Shown here piece by piece: positions 56,885-64,000 of a DNA stretch of 64,000 bases (positions are counted from its first letter, which is position 1; each line of letters starts with the position of its first letter). The translations under genes and the position numbers were made by a program. The notes beneath the pieces are model-generated. The model made no database searches, was not told the DNA's origin, and worked only from the letters and a program-made list of their open reading frames with translations. The DNA comes from Stenotrophobium rhamnosiphilum (lineage in GTDB: Bacteria; Pseudomonadota; Gammaproteobacteria; Nevskiales; Nevskiaceae), in contig NZ_QANS01000004.1 of the NCBI RefSeq assembly GCF_003052265.1, positions 414 through 64,413 of the forward strand, read 5' to 3'.

Positions 56885-58284
56885 GCCCACAGGCCTTGCA
56901 GATGCCAATGTCCTGTCGTCAGGTCTTTATATAGCCACAAGCGGGAGCCATCAGGACTATCCGCAACGTAGTAGTCGCGAGACACATCGTCGCCTTGCCA
57001 CCAGCCGCCTTCAATGCGCTCTGGCTTTCCGATGATTTTCGGAAGATAAGAGAGTTGACGACTTTTTAGTAACCAGAGCGGGCGCTCCACTTCAATCGGT
57101 GGAATATCTGTTGGTGCTTGATCAGAAGCAATGCACCAGGCTTGCTCTGGACGATGATCGTCGCGCAGGCCCAGATGATGAACCGCATCATTTCCCAAGC
57201 GCGCTCTGAGTTTGTCGAGTAGCCCAGCCCAGGTTTCATTGCGACGTCGCTTGGCGTCGAGCAGATCCAGTTGGGTGTCGCCCAGTGGCACGAAGCGTTC
57301 GGCAGAAACAATAATGCCTTCAGCAGCCGCACTAAAGGGCACACGCTCCAAGCGCTCGCGCAGCAATGCCAGCAGCTTGCTTGCATCGCGCAGCGGCATG
57401 GTCGTTCGAATCTGTAACGTCGTTGGTGCGTGTTGCTCGTGGGTAAACACCACTTTCAAATCTTGAATCGCGGTATCACGAGAGCGCAGATAACCTTCGA
57501 GTTCGCCCAGAATACGTTTGAGCGGAAACAGCAGGCCTTCAAAAGTTTCGATGGCGCCGAAGAATTCAAAGCGCCGCTGATAACGATCCGGCGCGCGGTA
57601 AGCGAGAAGCGGGTGAGGCACTTCACCGAGTAGACGTGCGAGGTACAACGTTGCTGCAGGTCCAAGACGGCGCGCAAGACTCGCGCGTGGCAGCGCCAGA
57701 ATTTCACCAATGGTTCGCAGTCCACTCTCTTGCAGCGCTAGCAAGCTGCTATCCGATAAGGCGAGGCGATGAAGTGAAAGCGGTGAGAGTCGCAAGCGCA
57801 GAGAATCGTTCTCTTCAATGCAATGTGATGCGCCTGCATATGCGATCAGTGCCGCAGCTTCTGGTGTCCGCGCAATACCCGGATGACCGGTGTATCCCAG
57901 TGCATCGAGACTCGTCAGGATGTTTTTCTCAAGTGTGGCGAGGCCGCCGAAATAACGCAGGCTGCTGCCAATCTCTAGCCACAGCAGCAAGCGCTCTGCA
58001 TCAAAAGAAATAAAACCGCTGAACTGTCCGGCCCAGATCGCCAGCGCTTTTAATGCCTCGCGCTCGGCTCGACGTGAACGAGGAATGAGTTGCAGATCTG
58101 GATGAAGTCCCAACGCAGCAGCGGCATCAAGACCCGCATGAATGCCGTTTGCGGTGCAGGCCTGATTACATGCGATCAACCAGCGGCGAGCACCTTTGCG
58201 ATCTGTAATCGCCACGCAGCCTTCATTCCGCGGTGCGCATGCCTCCAGAGGCAATTGGGGTAGGGAAAGGCAGAGCCAGAGCAT
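56881..58284 (-). CDS. imuB: ImuB, catalytically inactive Y-family polymerase-like protein
   Basis: 467 aa. It has a DinB/UmuC-like fold, but the N-terminus reads CLSLPQLPLEAC where active polymerases have a DxD metal site. The expected second acidic pair is also not evident, so it is probably a non-catalytic scaffold. The family bridges DnaE2 to the beta clamp. It is coupled to dnaE2 by ATGA and lies 15 bp after imuA. Confidence 0.93.
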   Translation of the reverse strand: MLWLCLSLPQLPLEACAPRNEGCVAITDRKGARRWLIACNQACTANGIHAGLDAAAALGLHPDLQLIPRSRRAEREALKALAIWAGQFSGFISFDAERLLLWLEIGSSLRYFGGLATLEKNILTSLDALGYTGHPGIARTPEAAALIAYAGASHCIEENDSLRLRLSPLSLHRLALSDSSLLALQESGLRTIGEILALPRASLARRLGPAATLYLARLLGEVPHPLLAYRAPDRYQRRFEFFGAIETFEGLLFPLKRILGELEGYLRSRDTAIQDLKVVFTHEQHAPTTLQIRTTMPLRDASKLLALLRERLERVPFSAAAEGIIVSAERFVPLGDTQLDLLDAKRRRNETWAGLLDKLRARLGNDAVHHLGLRDDHRPEQAWCIASDQAPTDIPPIEVERPLWLLKSRQLSYLPKIIGKPERIEGGWWQGDDVSRDYYVADSPDGSRLWLYKDLTTGHWHLQGLWA

Positions 58285-58299
58285 GATCGCTTGCCCGCT

Positions 58300-58929
58300 T
58301 CACGCGGCTTCCCGCAGAGGACAGAGCAAACTCGCTTCTCGCGTGCCGCCACGCGCTTTGATCACAGTGATGCGAATCGCGCCCGGTGCCGGATTGAGTG
58401 TTAATCGAACCGCCGCCGGTGAAGCGTTTTGGAGACAACGTGGATGACGATACAAAAAGGCCAGTGCCTGTCCTTCTTGTGCCGCTAGTTGTAAGCGTCG
58501 TAGTGGAAGATCAGCGTCTGCTCTGCTCCACAAGAGCACTGCACCGGCTACGCCTTCACGAAGTGTTTGTTCCGCAGCCCAGCGCGCATCTTCATCATCA
58601 CGCGTTTCAATGCGAATAATCGATGTGAGCGATAAGCCAGCTCGCGCTAGTGCGGGCGCATACGGCACGTGCGGCGGACGAATAAAAACGATGGGACGTC
58701 CCTGATCACGACTTAAAGCGCGCAGGGCAGGGAGTAGCAATCGCAACTCTCCAATGCCTTCAACCGTCGGAATCAATTCCGTCAATGCGCCAATCGGCCA
58801 GCCGCGACCCGGTAAGACATTGTCGAGCGCCGCAAAGCCCGTACTTTGTGCCGGAGATACAGCGAGCTGTCGTCCCAGCCAGAGATGCGAGGAGCCGATC
58901 TCTTGGGCGATGGCTTGCGCCCGACTCAT
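58300..58929 (-). CDS. imuA: ImuA, RecA/SulA-like SOS mutagenesis protein
   Basis: 209 aa from the ATG at 58929 (MSRAQAIAQEIG), which overlaps the lexA2 stop (ATGA); the open extension into lexA2 is rejected. RecA-like core with STGFAALDNVLPGRGWPIGALTEL (two pieces near 28-51), but no intact Walker A Lys. ImuA acts with ImuB and DnaE2 in translesion synthesis. Its tail ends LLCPLREAA. Confidence 0.9.
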   Translation of the reverse strand: MSRAQAIAQEIGSSHLWLGRQLAVSPAQSTGFAALDNVLPGRGWPIGALTELIPTVEGIGELRLLLPALRALSRDQGRPIVFIRPPHVPYAPALARAGLSLTSIIRIETRDDEDARWAAEQTLREGVAGAVLLWSRADADLPLRRLQLAAQEGQALAFLYRHPRCLQNASPAAVRLTLNPAPGAIRITVIKARGGTREASLLCPLREAA

Positions 58930-59564
58930 CGACGGCTTTTGTTGAGATGAATATGTCCGCAATACAAGCCTTCGATCTCGAAGGATTCTTCGCGCAGATC
59001 AATGACGATTGTTTCCATTTCGCTGTTGCGTGGAATCAATTCAACCTTGTTGCCGCGCTGACGATATTTCTTCACGGTGATTTCAGGCTCGACTCCGCGA
59101 AAGAGTTTGGCCACGACAACCTGACCATTATCAGCAGTGGGCTGACTGCGAATGGCAACGAGATCGCCATTCTGAATGCCCATATCAATCATGCTGGTGC
59201 CGCTGACCTTTCGCAGGTAATCAGGTTTTGGATGAAACAAACTCGGATCGACGCGTATCCAGTCATCGACTTCGTCAGTGGCTAGAACAGGTGGGCCCGC
59301 AGCGACGTGGCCAATCAAAGGTAGCGAGTGCGGAGGCGGTGCAACATGTTCCTCATCAGTGATGAGCCGAATGCCGCGTGAAGAGCCCGCAATAATTTCG
59401 AGATGGCCTTTTTTGGCCAAGGTGTGAATCAGCACGTGCGCCGCCTTGCGGGTGATCCCCAATTCAATGGCGAGATCCGTCCGCGTAGGTGGAATGCCTT
59501 GTTCGCCCATGAACTCAGTAATGAACCGAAGTGCTTGGGTTTGGCGTTGGGTGAGTGGCTTCAT
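58926..59564 (-). CDS. lexA: Second LexA repressor (LexA2) of the imu cassette
   Basis: 212 aa from the ATG at 59564 (MKPLTQRQTQAL). Winged helix-turn-helix, cleavage pair in HVAAGPP (near residue 86), catalytic Ser in GTSMIDMGI (near 122) and Lys in ITVKKYRQ (near 163). The recognition-helix region reads TRKAAHVLIHTL instead of the canonical SSPNAAEGHLKAI of LexA1, so a different operator is expected. It heads a coupled lexA2-imuA-imuB-dnaE2 operon. Confidence 0.95.
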   Translation of the reverse strand: MKPLTQRQTQALRFITEFMGEQGIPPTRTDLAIELGITRKAAHVLIHTLAKKGHLEIIAGSSRGIRLITDEEHVAPPPHSLPLIGHVAAGPPVLATDEVDDWIRVDPSLFHPKPDYLRKVSGTSMIDMGIQNGDLVAIRSQPTADNGQVVVAKLFRGVEPEITVKKYRQRGNKVELIPRNSEMETIVIDLREESFEIEGLYCGHIHLNKSRR

Positions 59565-59570
59565 ACGCGG

Positions 59571-59608
59571 ATTTATACTCTCGGCTAGAATGGTAATCAA
59601 ATGATTAC
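59571..59608 (-). promoter_or_regulatory. lexA2 promoter with overlapping palindromic operator
   Basis: GTAATCAAATGATTAC (59593-59608) is a perfect 16-bp palindrome. It contains the -35 TTGATT (59600-59595), followed by a 17-bp spacer and the -10 TATAAA (59577-59572). The -10 ends 7 nt before the lexA2 ATG and no ribosome site is present, so a leaderless transcript is likely. The palindrome differs from the CTGT-type LexA1 boxes at 4165. Confidence 0.7.
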
Positions 59609-59743
59609 ATCATCAATTCAGCCCAACTCACTGACCGCTGTCGAAAAATGTTTTCGGCGGAGCAGGGTTGTTGGGGTTTATAAAACAAGCTTATGCGTAT
59701 GAAAGCTCATGTGGTGAGCCCGGAGCGCGGTAAAAGTTAAGTC

Positions 59744-60229
59744 ATGTATCCAAATAGAAAATTCAGATTGCAGCCGCCTTGGCCTCCAGGCCTTGGGACC
59801 TTAAAGAAGGCCCTGCTGGGTCCAGAGATGTATCGCGCCAATTCTGTGTCAGGGCCGTTGCTGCGCGCTTACGACGACACGGTGTTGATCGCTTTGGCGT
59901 TAAGTGCCTTCTTAAAGCCCGGGTCTGGCAGTTTCAATATCTCAGCCCCAGGCTTTGCGCTCGGCTGCGCGGTTCATACGGCATTAGATCCAGACAATCT
60001 ACGTGCTTTATTGCGTCGTGTAGCAGTGAGCACGGTCGCTGCTGAAGAGGACCTCGTTTCCGGTTGCATGGAAACCGATATCGAAATTACTGCACGAGTC
60101 GATGGAATCGACGTGGTCTATCGCGCCTGGCTAGTGGAGCGTTCACGCCAAAAAAGCATGCGCTGGAATCCTTCAGTTGTTAAAGCATTGGCGCTCTTGA
60201 AAGAGCACTCAGCGCTTTACGAAGAGTGA
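59744..60229 (+). CDS. Protein of unknown function
   Basis: 161 aa. No family is recognised. The start at 59744 follows no clear ribosome site; an ATG at 59828 is an alternative. Visible are FRLQPPWPPGLG near the start, a hydrophobic VLIALALSAFL stretch (about 47-57) too short for certainty as a membrane helix, and an acidic-to-basic C-terminal half (VAAEEDLVSGCMETDIEI, VERSRQKSMRWN). It lies between the divergent lexA2 operon and a convergent efflux operon. An imu-related job is possible but unsupported. Confidence 0.6.
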   Translation: MYPNRKFRLQPPWPPGLGTLKKALLGPEMYRANSVSGPLLRAYDDTVLIALALSAFLKPGSGSFNISAPGFALGCAVHTALDPDNLRALLRRVAVSTVAAEEDLVSGCMETDIEITARVDGIDVVYRAWLVERSRQKSMRWNPSVVKALALLKEHSALYEE

Positions 60230-60268
60230 TTTCGAAGTAGCTTGTTCGACTGCGTTTAAAAAAATTCC

Positions 60269-61699
60269 CTACTCATTTCGTGAAAGTTCTGTTGCGGGAC
60301 TATCAACTTGTCCCACGCCGCCCAAAGCCTTATAGATCGCCACGACATCGACATTCACGGCTGTTTGTACTTCTGCCACTGCGTCTTCAGCCGATAGCTG
60401 TGTTCTTTGCGTGTCTAGCAAGGTCAAGAAATCTGCGACGCCTTCGCGGTATTGAATCTGTGCAATATCAGCGGCACGACGCGATGCATCAGCCTGTTCG
60501 TTCAAACTTTTAAGTTGTGCCTGTCGTTTGCTGTAGGCCACAAAACTGTTCTCGGTATCTTCTAACGCTGTCAGTACAACCTTTTCATAATTGACTGCAG
60601 CGGCATCAGATCTAGCTTTGCTTGCACGTAAGCGTGCTTTAACCGATCCAAAATCCAACGCGGCCCAGCTCACTGATGGCGTTACAGACCATGCTCGCGA
60701 ATCACTACCGGCGCCGGAATTAAACAAGCGCCCAAAGTCGCCCGAAAGAAATCCAACGAAGCCTGTGACATTCACACGTGGGAACAAATCTGCTGTCGCC
60801 ACGCCAACGCGTGCGGTAGCGGCTGCAAACTCTCTTTCAGCAATGCGAACATCCGGACGGCGACGGAGCAGGGTGGTGACGTCTCCAATCGGAAGCGCCT
60901 TGGCATAAGGACGCAGTTCTGCCGGTTTCAACTCTTCATCAAGCGCTCCGGGACGTTGTCCCAACAACACGGCGAGACGATATCCATACTGTTTCTCGGC
61001 AGCTTCAAGCGGTGGGATGCTTGCTTCCGTCGCCTTAAGGCGTGCACGACTTTGCTGCACATTCAGTTCAGTGATGCGGCCAGCGTCGTAGCGCAGCTGA
61101 GTGAGATGCTGTGTCTGATCCTGACTCGTCAGATTTCGACGAGCGACATCAAGACGCTTTTGCGTGCCGCGTAATTCAAAGTAATTACGTGCCACTTCCG
61201 CAGCGATAGTGACTTGCGCATCACGCAGATTGGCTTGCTGCGCACCCAAATCAGCTTTCGCCGCTTCAACAGAGCGACGAACACGGCCAAACAGATCAAT
61301 CTCCCAAGTCGCATCAAAGCCCAAGCTATAGCTCTCAGCATTGACTCGCGTAGAGCCTAAGCCTGGTTGCTGTTGATCTGCATGCGAGTAATTAGCCCGC
61401 ATTGGAGCATGCGGCGCAAAGTCGTATTTATTCTGAACAAATACGGCGCGTGCTTCACGTACACGATCTATCGCAATGCGAAGATCCAGATTGGCTTCCA
61501 ATGCGCGGCTAATCAAGCTATCCAGCTCTTCATCTTCGAACTGATTCCACCACACAGCTTCTGGACTCTTCGCCACGAATAACGGCGAAGACGCATTGAG
61601 CAATGCGGTAGGAGGCGTTTCTGGCGCACGATAATCTGGGCCAACGGCGCAAGCCGTTAACGCCAAAGCTGATAGAACGATACTGATTAAAGTGCGCAT
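60269..61699 (-). CDS. RND efflux outer-membrane factor (NodT/OprM family lipoprotein)
   Basis: 476 aa from the ATG at 61699 (MRTLISIVLSALALTAC), with AGGA upstream; a longer open frame is rejected. Lipobox ALTAC puts the acylated Cys at 17. Two OEP repeats follow (about 55-250 and 270-460), with WWNQFEDEELDSLISRALEAN near 52 and QYREGVADFLTLLDTQRTQL near 415. It is the outer-membrane duct for the RND pump encoded in the same operon, 34 bp after the SDR gene. Confidence 0.94.
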   Translation of the reverse strand: MRTLISIVLSALALTACAVGPDYRAPETPPTALLNASSPLFVAKSPEAVWWNQFEDEELDSLISRALEANLDLRIAIDRVREARAVFVQNKYDFAPHAPMRANYSHADQQQPGLGSTRVNAESYSLGFDATWEIDLFGRVRRSVEAAKADLGAQQANLRDAQVTIAAEVARNYFELRGTQKRLDVARRNLTSQDQTQHLTQLRYDAGRITELNVQQSRARLKATEASIPPLEAAEKQYGYRLAVLLGQRPGALDEELKPAELRPYAKALPIGDVTTLLRRRPDVRIAEREFAAATARVGVATADLFPRVNVTGFVGFLSGDFGRLFNSGAGSDSRAWSVTPSVSWAALDFGSVKARLRASKARSDAAAVNYEKVVLTALEDTENSFVAYSKRQAQLKSLNEQADASRRAADIAQIQYREGVADFLTLLDTQRTQLSAEDAVAEVQTAVNVDVVAIYKALGGVGQVDSPATELSRNE

Positions 61700-61733
61700 A
61701 AGAAATTCCTTTTCACTACCACTTTGCATCCCA

Positions 61734-62462
61734 TTACCAAGGTAAAGCTTCACCCAAGTGGACAAAGGCTCCATTAGGGCCGTCATCCGCAAGCAGTGCG
61801 AGTTGCACGCTGGTTTTGGCGCCATCAACAATTTCCATAGATGCTCCTGCGCCGCCCATCTCGGTTTTTACGTGGCCGGGGTGGGCTGCATTGACTTTGA
61901 TCTTGCTGTCTTTCAGTTCATGCGCGAGGTGTACTGTCCATGCATTAACGGCTGATTTTGAAACGTTGTATGCCGGAATTTTGAATTCATAAATCGGCGA
62001 TGCTGGATCCTGATGTAAGGTGTTTGATCCAAGGATGCTCGATAGATTGACGATGCGACCTGCCTTCGATTTATGCAGCAGCGGCAGGAACGCCAGTGTC
62101 GTCTCGACCAAACCAAAGACATTAGAATCAAAAGTTTTGCGCCAGGTCTCAAGCTTCTGTTGTGAAGGCTTGATCGTTGGATCGTCAAGCAAGACGCCAG
62201 CGTTGTTAATCAGAATATCCAGGCGACCATGCTTCTTTTCTACTTCGCGTGCCGCGTCTGCAATGCTGGAGGAACTGGTGACGTCGAGTGGCAATACCTC
62301 AGCGCTCAGTCCTTCGGCTTGAATCTTTAATGCTGCCGAAATTCCTTTGTTACGGTCGCGGCTGCCGATAATGACGTGCACGCCAGTCTTGGCCAGCTGA
62401 TGAGCCGCTTCAAAGCCGAGGCCTTTATTGGCGCCAGTGATCAATGCAATTTTTTCGCTCAT
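61734..62462 (-). CDS. Short-chain dehydrogenase/reductase
   Basis: 242 aa from the ATG at 62462 (MSEKIALITGANKG), with GGAG upstream; a longer open frame overlaps the RND gene and is rejected. Classical SDR: cofactor motif TGANKGLG at 9-16, DILINNAG near 82, active-site Ser in NLSSILGS near 138 and YNVSK near 166. It resembles carbonyl-reductase-type SDRs that favour NADPH (basic residues after beta-2: GSRDRNKG). It lies 22 bp after the RND gene and 34 bp before the outer-membrane factor, inside an efflux operon. Confidence 0.9.
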   Translation of the reverse strand: MSEKIALITGANKGLGFEAAHQLAKTGVHVIIGSRDRNKGISAALKIQAEGLSAEVLPLDVTSSSSIADAAREVEKKHGRLDILINNAGVLLDDPTIKPSQQKLETWRKTFDSNVFGLVETTLAFLPLLHKSKAGRIVNLSSILGSNTLHQDPASPIYEFKIPAYNVSKSAVNAWTVHLAHELKDSKIKVNAAHPGHVKTEMGGAGASMEIVDGAKTSVQLALLADDGPNGAFVHLGEALPW

Positions 62463-62484
62463 AAAATTCTCCGATTCAATAAAG

Positions 62485-64000
62485 TTAGTGAGATACCACA
62501 GGCTCAATCTGAGCCTGCGTTTTTTCTTGATCACGCTTGATGCGCTTCTTGTGCGACAGCTTGCGTATCAGCAGGTAAAACAAAGGCGTCAATAACAATC
62601 CAAAGAACGTTACGCCCAACATTCCTGAGAACACGGCTACACCCATTGCATGGCGCATCTCAGCACCTGCTCCGCTAGAAAGAACCAATGGCACTACACC
62701 CATGATGAATGCCAGTGACGTCATCAGAATGGGGCGCAAGCGCATCTTGGCGGCATCCAATACAGCGCGCAGAGGCTTTTCACCTTGGGCTTCTCGATCT
62801 CGCGCAAACTCGACAATTAGAATCGCGTTCTTACTGGCGAGGCCGACCAGAACGATTAAGCCAATCTGCGTGAAGATGTTGTTGTCACCACCTGCAAGTT
62901 GAACGCCAGTGATCGCAGAGAAAAGCACCATCGGCATAATCAGAATCACGGCTAGTGGTAAGCCAAGGCTTTCGTACTGCGCAGCCAGAACTAGGAAGAC
63001 CAACAACAGGACCAGTGGGAAAATCAGTAGTGAAGTATTGCCTGCTACGTCCTGCTGAAAGGTTAGTTCAGTCCACTCAAACGTCATTCCATTTGGCAGT
63101 TCCTGCTTCGCAAGCTTCTCAATCGCGGCTTGTGCCTGACCGCTACTGAAGCCGGTTGCTGGCCCACCGTTGATCTCCGCAGTTGGATAGCTGTTGTAGT
63201 GCATCACGCGATCGGGTCCCGATGACTGCTTCACCGTGACAAAGCTTCCCAAAGGAATCATGTCGCCAGCTGCGTTGCGTGTTTTCAAACGAGCAACGTC
63301 TTCAGCTTGCAGACGGAAACGAGGCTCTGCCTGAGCGTTCACCTCATAGGTTCTGCCAAAAAGATTGAAGTCATTGACGTACAGCGAGCCGAGATAAATT
63401 TGCATGGTGTCGAACAAATCCTGCAAGGAAACACCTTGTGACTTCGCTTTCTCGCGATCAACGTTGGCATCGACCTGCGGCACGTTGACCTGATAGCTGG
63501 AGAACAAGCCATGCAGTGCAGGATCAGCATTGCCCTTGGCGATTAGGTTTTGCGTTTGCTTATACAACTCTTCAAACCCAAGACCGCCGCGATCTTCAAC
63601 CTGCATACGGAAGCCGCCGATGGTTCCCAAGCCCATGACAGGTGGCGGCGGAAACACTGCGACGAAGGCATCCTGAATCTTGCCGTATTGCTTACCCAAC
63701 GCGTCGGCGATGGCCACTGCGGACATGTCTTTGCCTTTACGCTCTTCAAATGGCTTGAGCGTGACAAACACGATTCCTGAGCTTGGACTATTCGTGAATC
63801 CGTTGATGTTCAGGCCAGGGAAAGCGACTGCACTTTCAATGCCCGGTTGCTTCAAAGCCAGATCACTCATGCGACGAATCACGGAATCAGTACGATCCAA
63901 GGTCGCTGCATCCGGAAGCTGTGCAAATGCTACGAGGTACTGCTTATCCTGCGGCGGCACAAAGCCAGTCGGCGTTCGAGCGAATCCCCACCAAGTTAGC
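62485..64000 (-). CDS. RND multidrug efflux transporter, C-terminal half (runs off the window)
   Basis: About 505 aa are visible; the frame is open to the window edge (residues before MPPQDKQYL include GFARTPTGFVPP), so the 5' half is outside. HAE1-family (AcrB/MexB) features are PPQDKQYLVAFAQLPDA, DPALHGLFSSYQVNVPQ, the membrane helices near LLIFPLVLLLVFLVLAAQYES and the late GVVPLVLSSGAGAEMRHAMGVAVFSGML motif (quoted in parts). It is a proton-driven drug or solvent exporter in the inner membrane. The adaptor gene is presumably upstream. Confidence 0.95.
   Translation of the reverse strand, partial: LTWWGFARTPTGFVPPQDKQYLVAFAQLPDAATLDRTDSVIRRMSDLALKQPGIESAVAFPGLNINGFTNSPSSGIVFVTLKPFEERKGKDMSAVAIADALGKQYGKIQDAFVAVFPPPPVMGLGTIGGFRMQVEDRGGLGFEELYKQTQNLIAKGNADPALHGLFSSYQVNVPQVDANVDREKAKSQGVSLQDLFDTMQIYLGSLYVNDFNLFGRTYEVNAQAEPRFRLQAEDVARLKTRNAAGDMIPLGSFVTVKQSSGPDRVMHYNSYPTAEINGGPATGFSSGQAQAAIEKLAKQELPNGMTFEWTELTFQQDVAGNTSLLIFPLVLLLVFLVLAAQYESLGLPLAVILIMPMVLFSAITGVQLAGGDNNIFTQIGLIVLVGLASKNAILIVEFARDREAQGEKPLRAVLDAAKMRLRPILMTSLAFIMGVVPLVLSSGAGAEMRHAMGVAVFSGMLGVTFFGLLLTPLFYLLIRKLSHKKRIKRDQEKTQAQIEPVVSH

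Overview
The window reads as chromosomal DNA of a gammaproteobacterium. The signs are the nadB/rpoE/rseA/rseB arrangement, the clpS-clpA-infA-bpt-aat-(...)-ftsK-lolA-rarA-serS order, a complete EF-P beta-lysylation set (epmA, epmB, efp with Lys34), a FimX-like protein and parE-parC as an overlapping pair. I cannot name the genus. Almost everything is housekeeping DNA with tight operons and many 1-8 nt gene overlaps. No phage, transposase or CRISPR array is visible.

Layout. 0-8.7 kb: a DUF218 envelope protein, a polar amino-acid ABC importer, lexA with twin SOS boxes facing a small unknown gene, nadB, and the sigma-E system (rpoE-rseA-rseB). 8.7-14.5 kb: type II secretion genes gspC-D-E-F, which end in a recombination scar (a second, synonymously diverged copy of the gspF 3' end) plus a palindromic repeat. 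15-21 kb: an N-degron locus (clpS, clpA, bpt, aat) with infA, a FemAB/GNAT-like protein and a small unknown. 21-27 kb: ftsK, lolA, rarA, serS. 27-34 kb: an outer-membrane barrel with a small secreted partner under a LacI-type palindrome, then sulfur assimilation (DUF934, cysI, cysB, TauE/SafE, cysG). 34-42.8 kb: isoprenoid genes dxs-ispA with xseB, then parE-parC and htpX. 42.8-47.6 kb: FimX-like regulator, epmB, efp, epmA. 47.5-52.8 kb: TauE/SafE, a small gene coupled to PIN-PhoH, bcp, gcvR-like, dapA, a BamC-N-terminus-like lipoprotein, and tRNA-Ser(GGA). 52.8-53.8 kb: about 1 kb of structured non-coding DNA with a possible small RNA. 53.8-59.6 kb: the mutagenesis cassette lexA2-imuA-imuB-dnaE2. 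59.7-64 kb: an unknown gene, then an efflux operon (RND pump, SDR, outer-membrane factor) running off the right edge.

How it fits together. Two LexA paralogs with different recognition helices sit in front of two different palindromes. LexA1 has CTGT-type boxes and LexA2 has GTAATCA-AA-TGATTAC, which suggests two DNA-damage circuits with separate operators. Bpt and Aat would create N-terminal Leu/Phe degrons that ClpS passes to ClpA. EpmB and EpmA would modify EF-P beside them, and epmB is translationally coupled to the FimX-like gene. CysB probably acts on the cysI leader palindrome, and CysG supplies the siroheme that CysI needs.

Most interesting items: the gspF tail scar, the LexA2 operator with a likely leaderless transcript, the unknown gene sharing the lexA operator, the LacI-type site before the barrel/small-protein pair, the candidate small RNA after tRNA-Ser, the mini-BamC lipoprotein, and the SDR inside the RND efflux operon.
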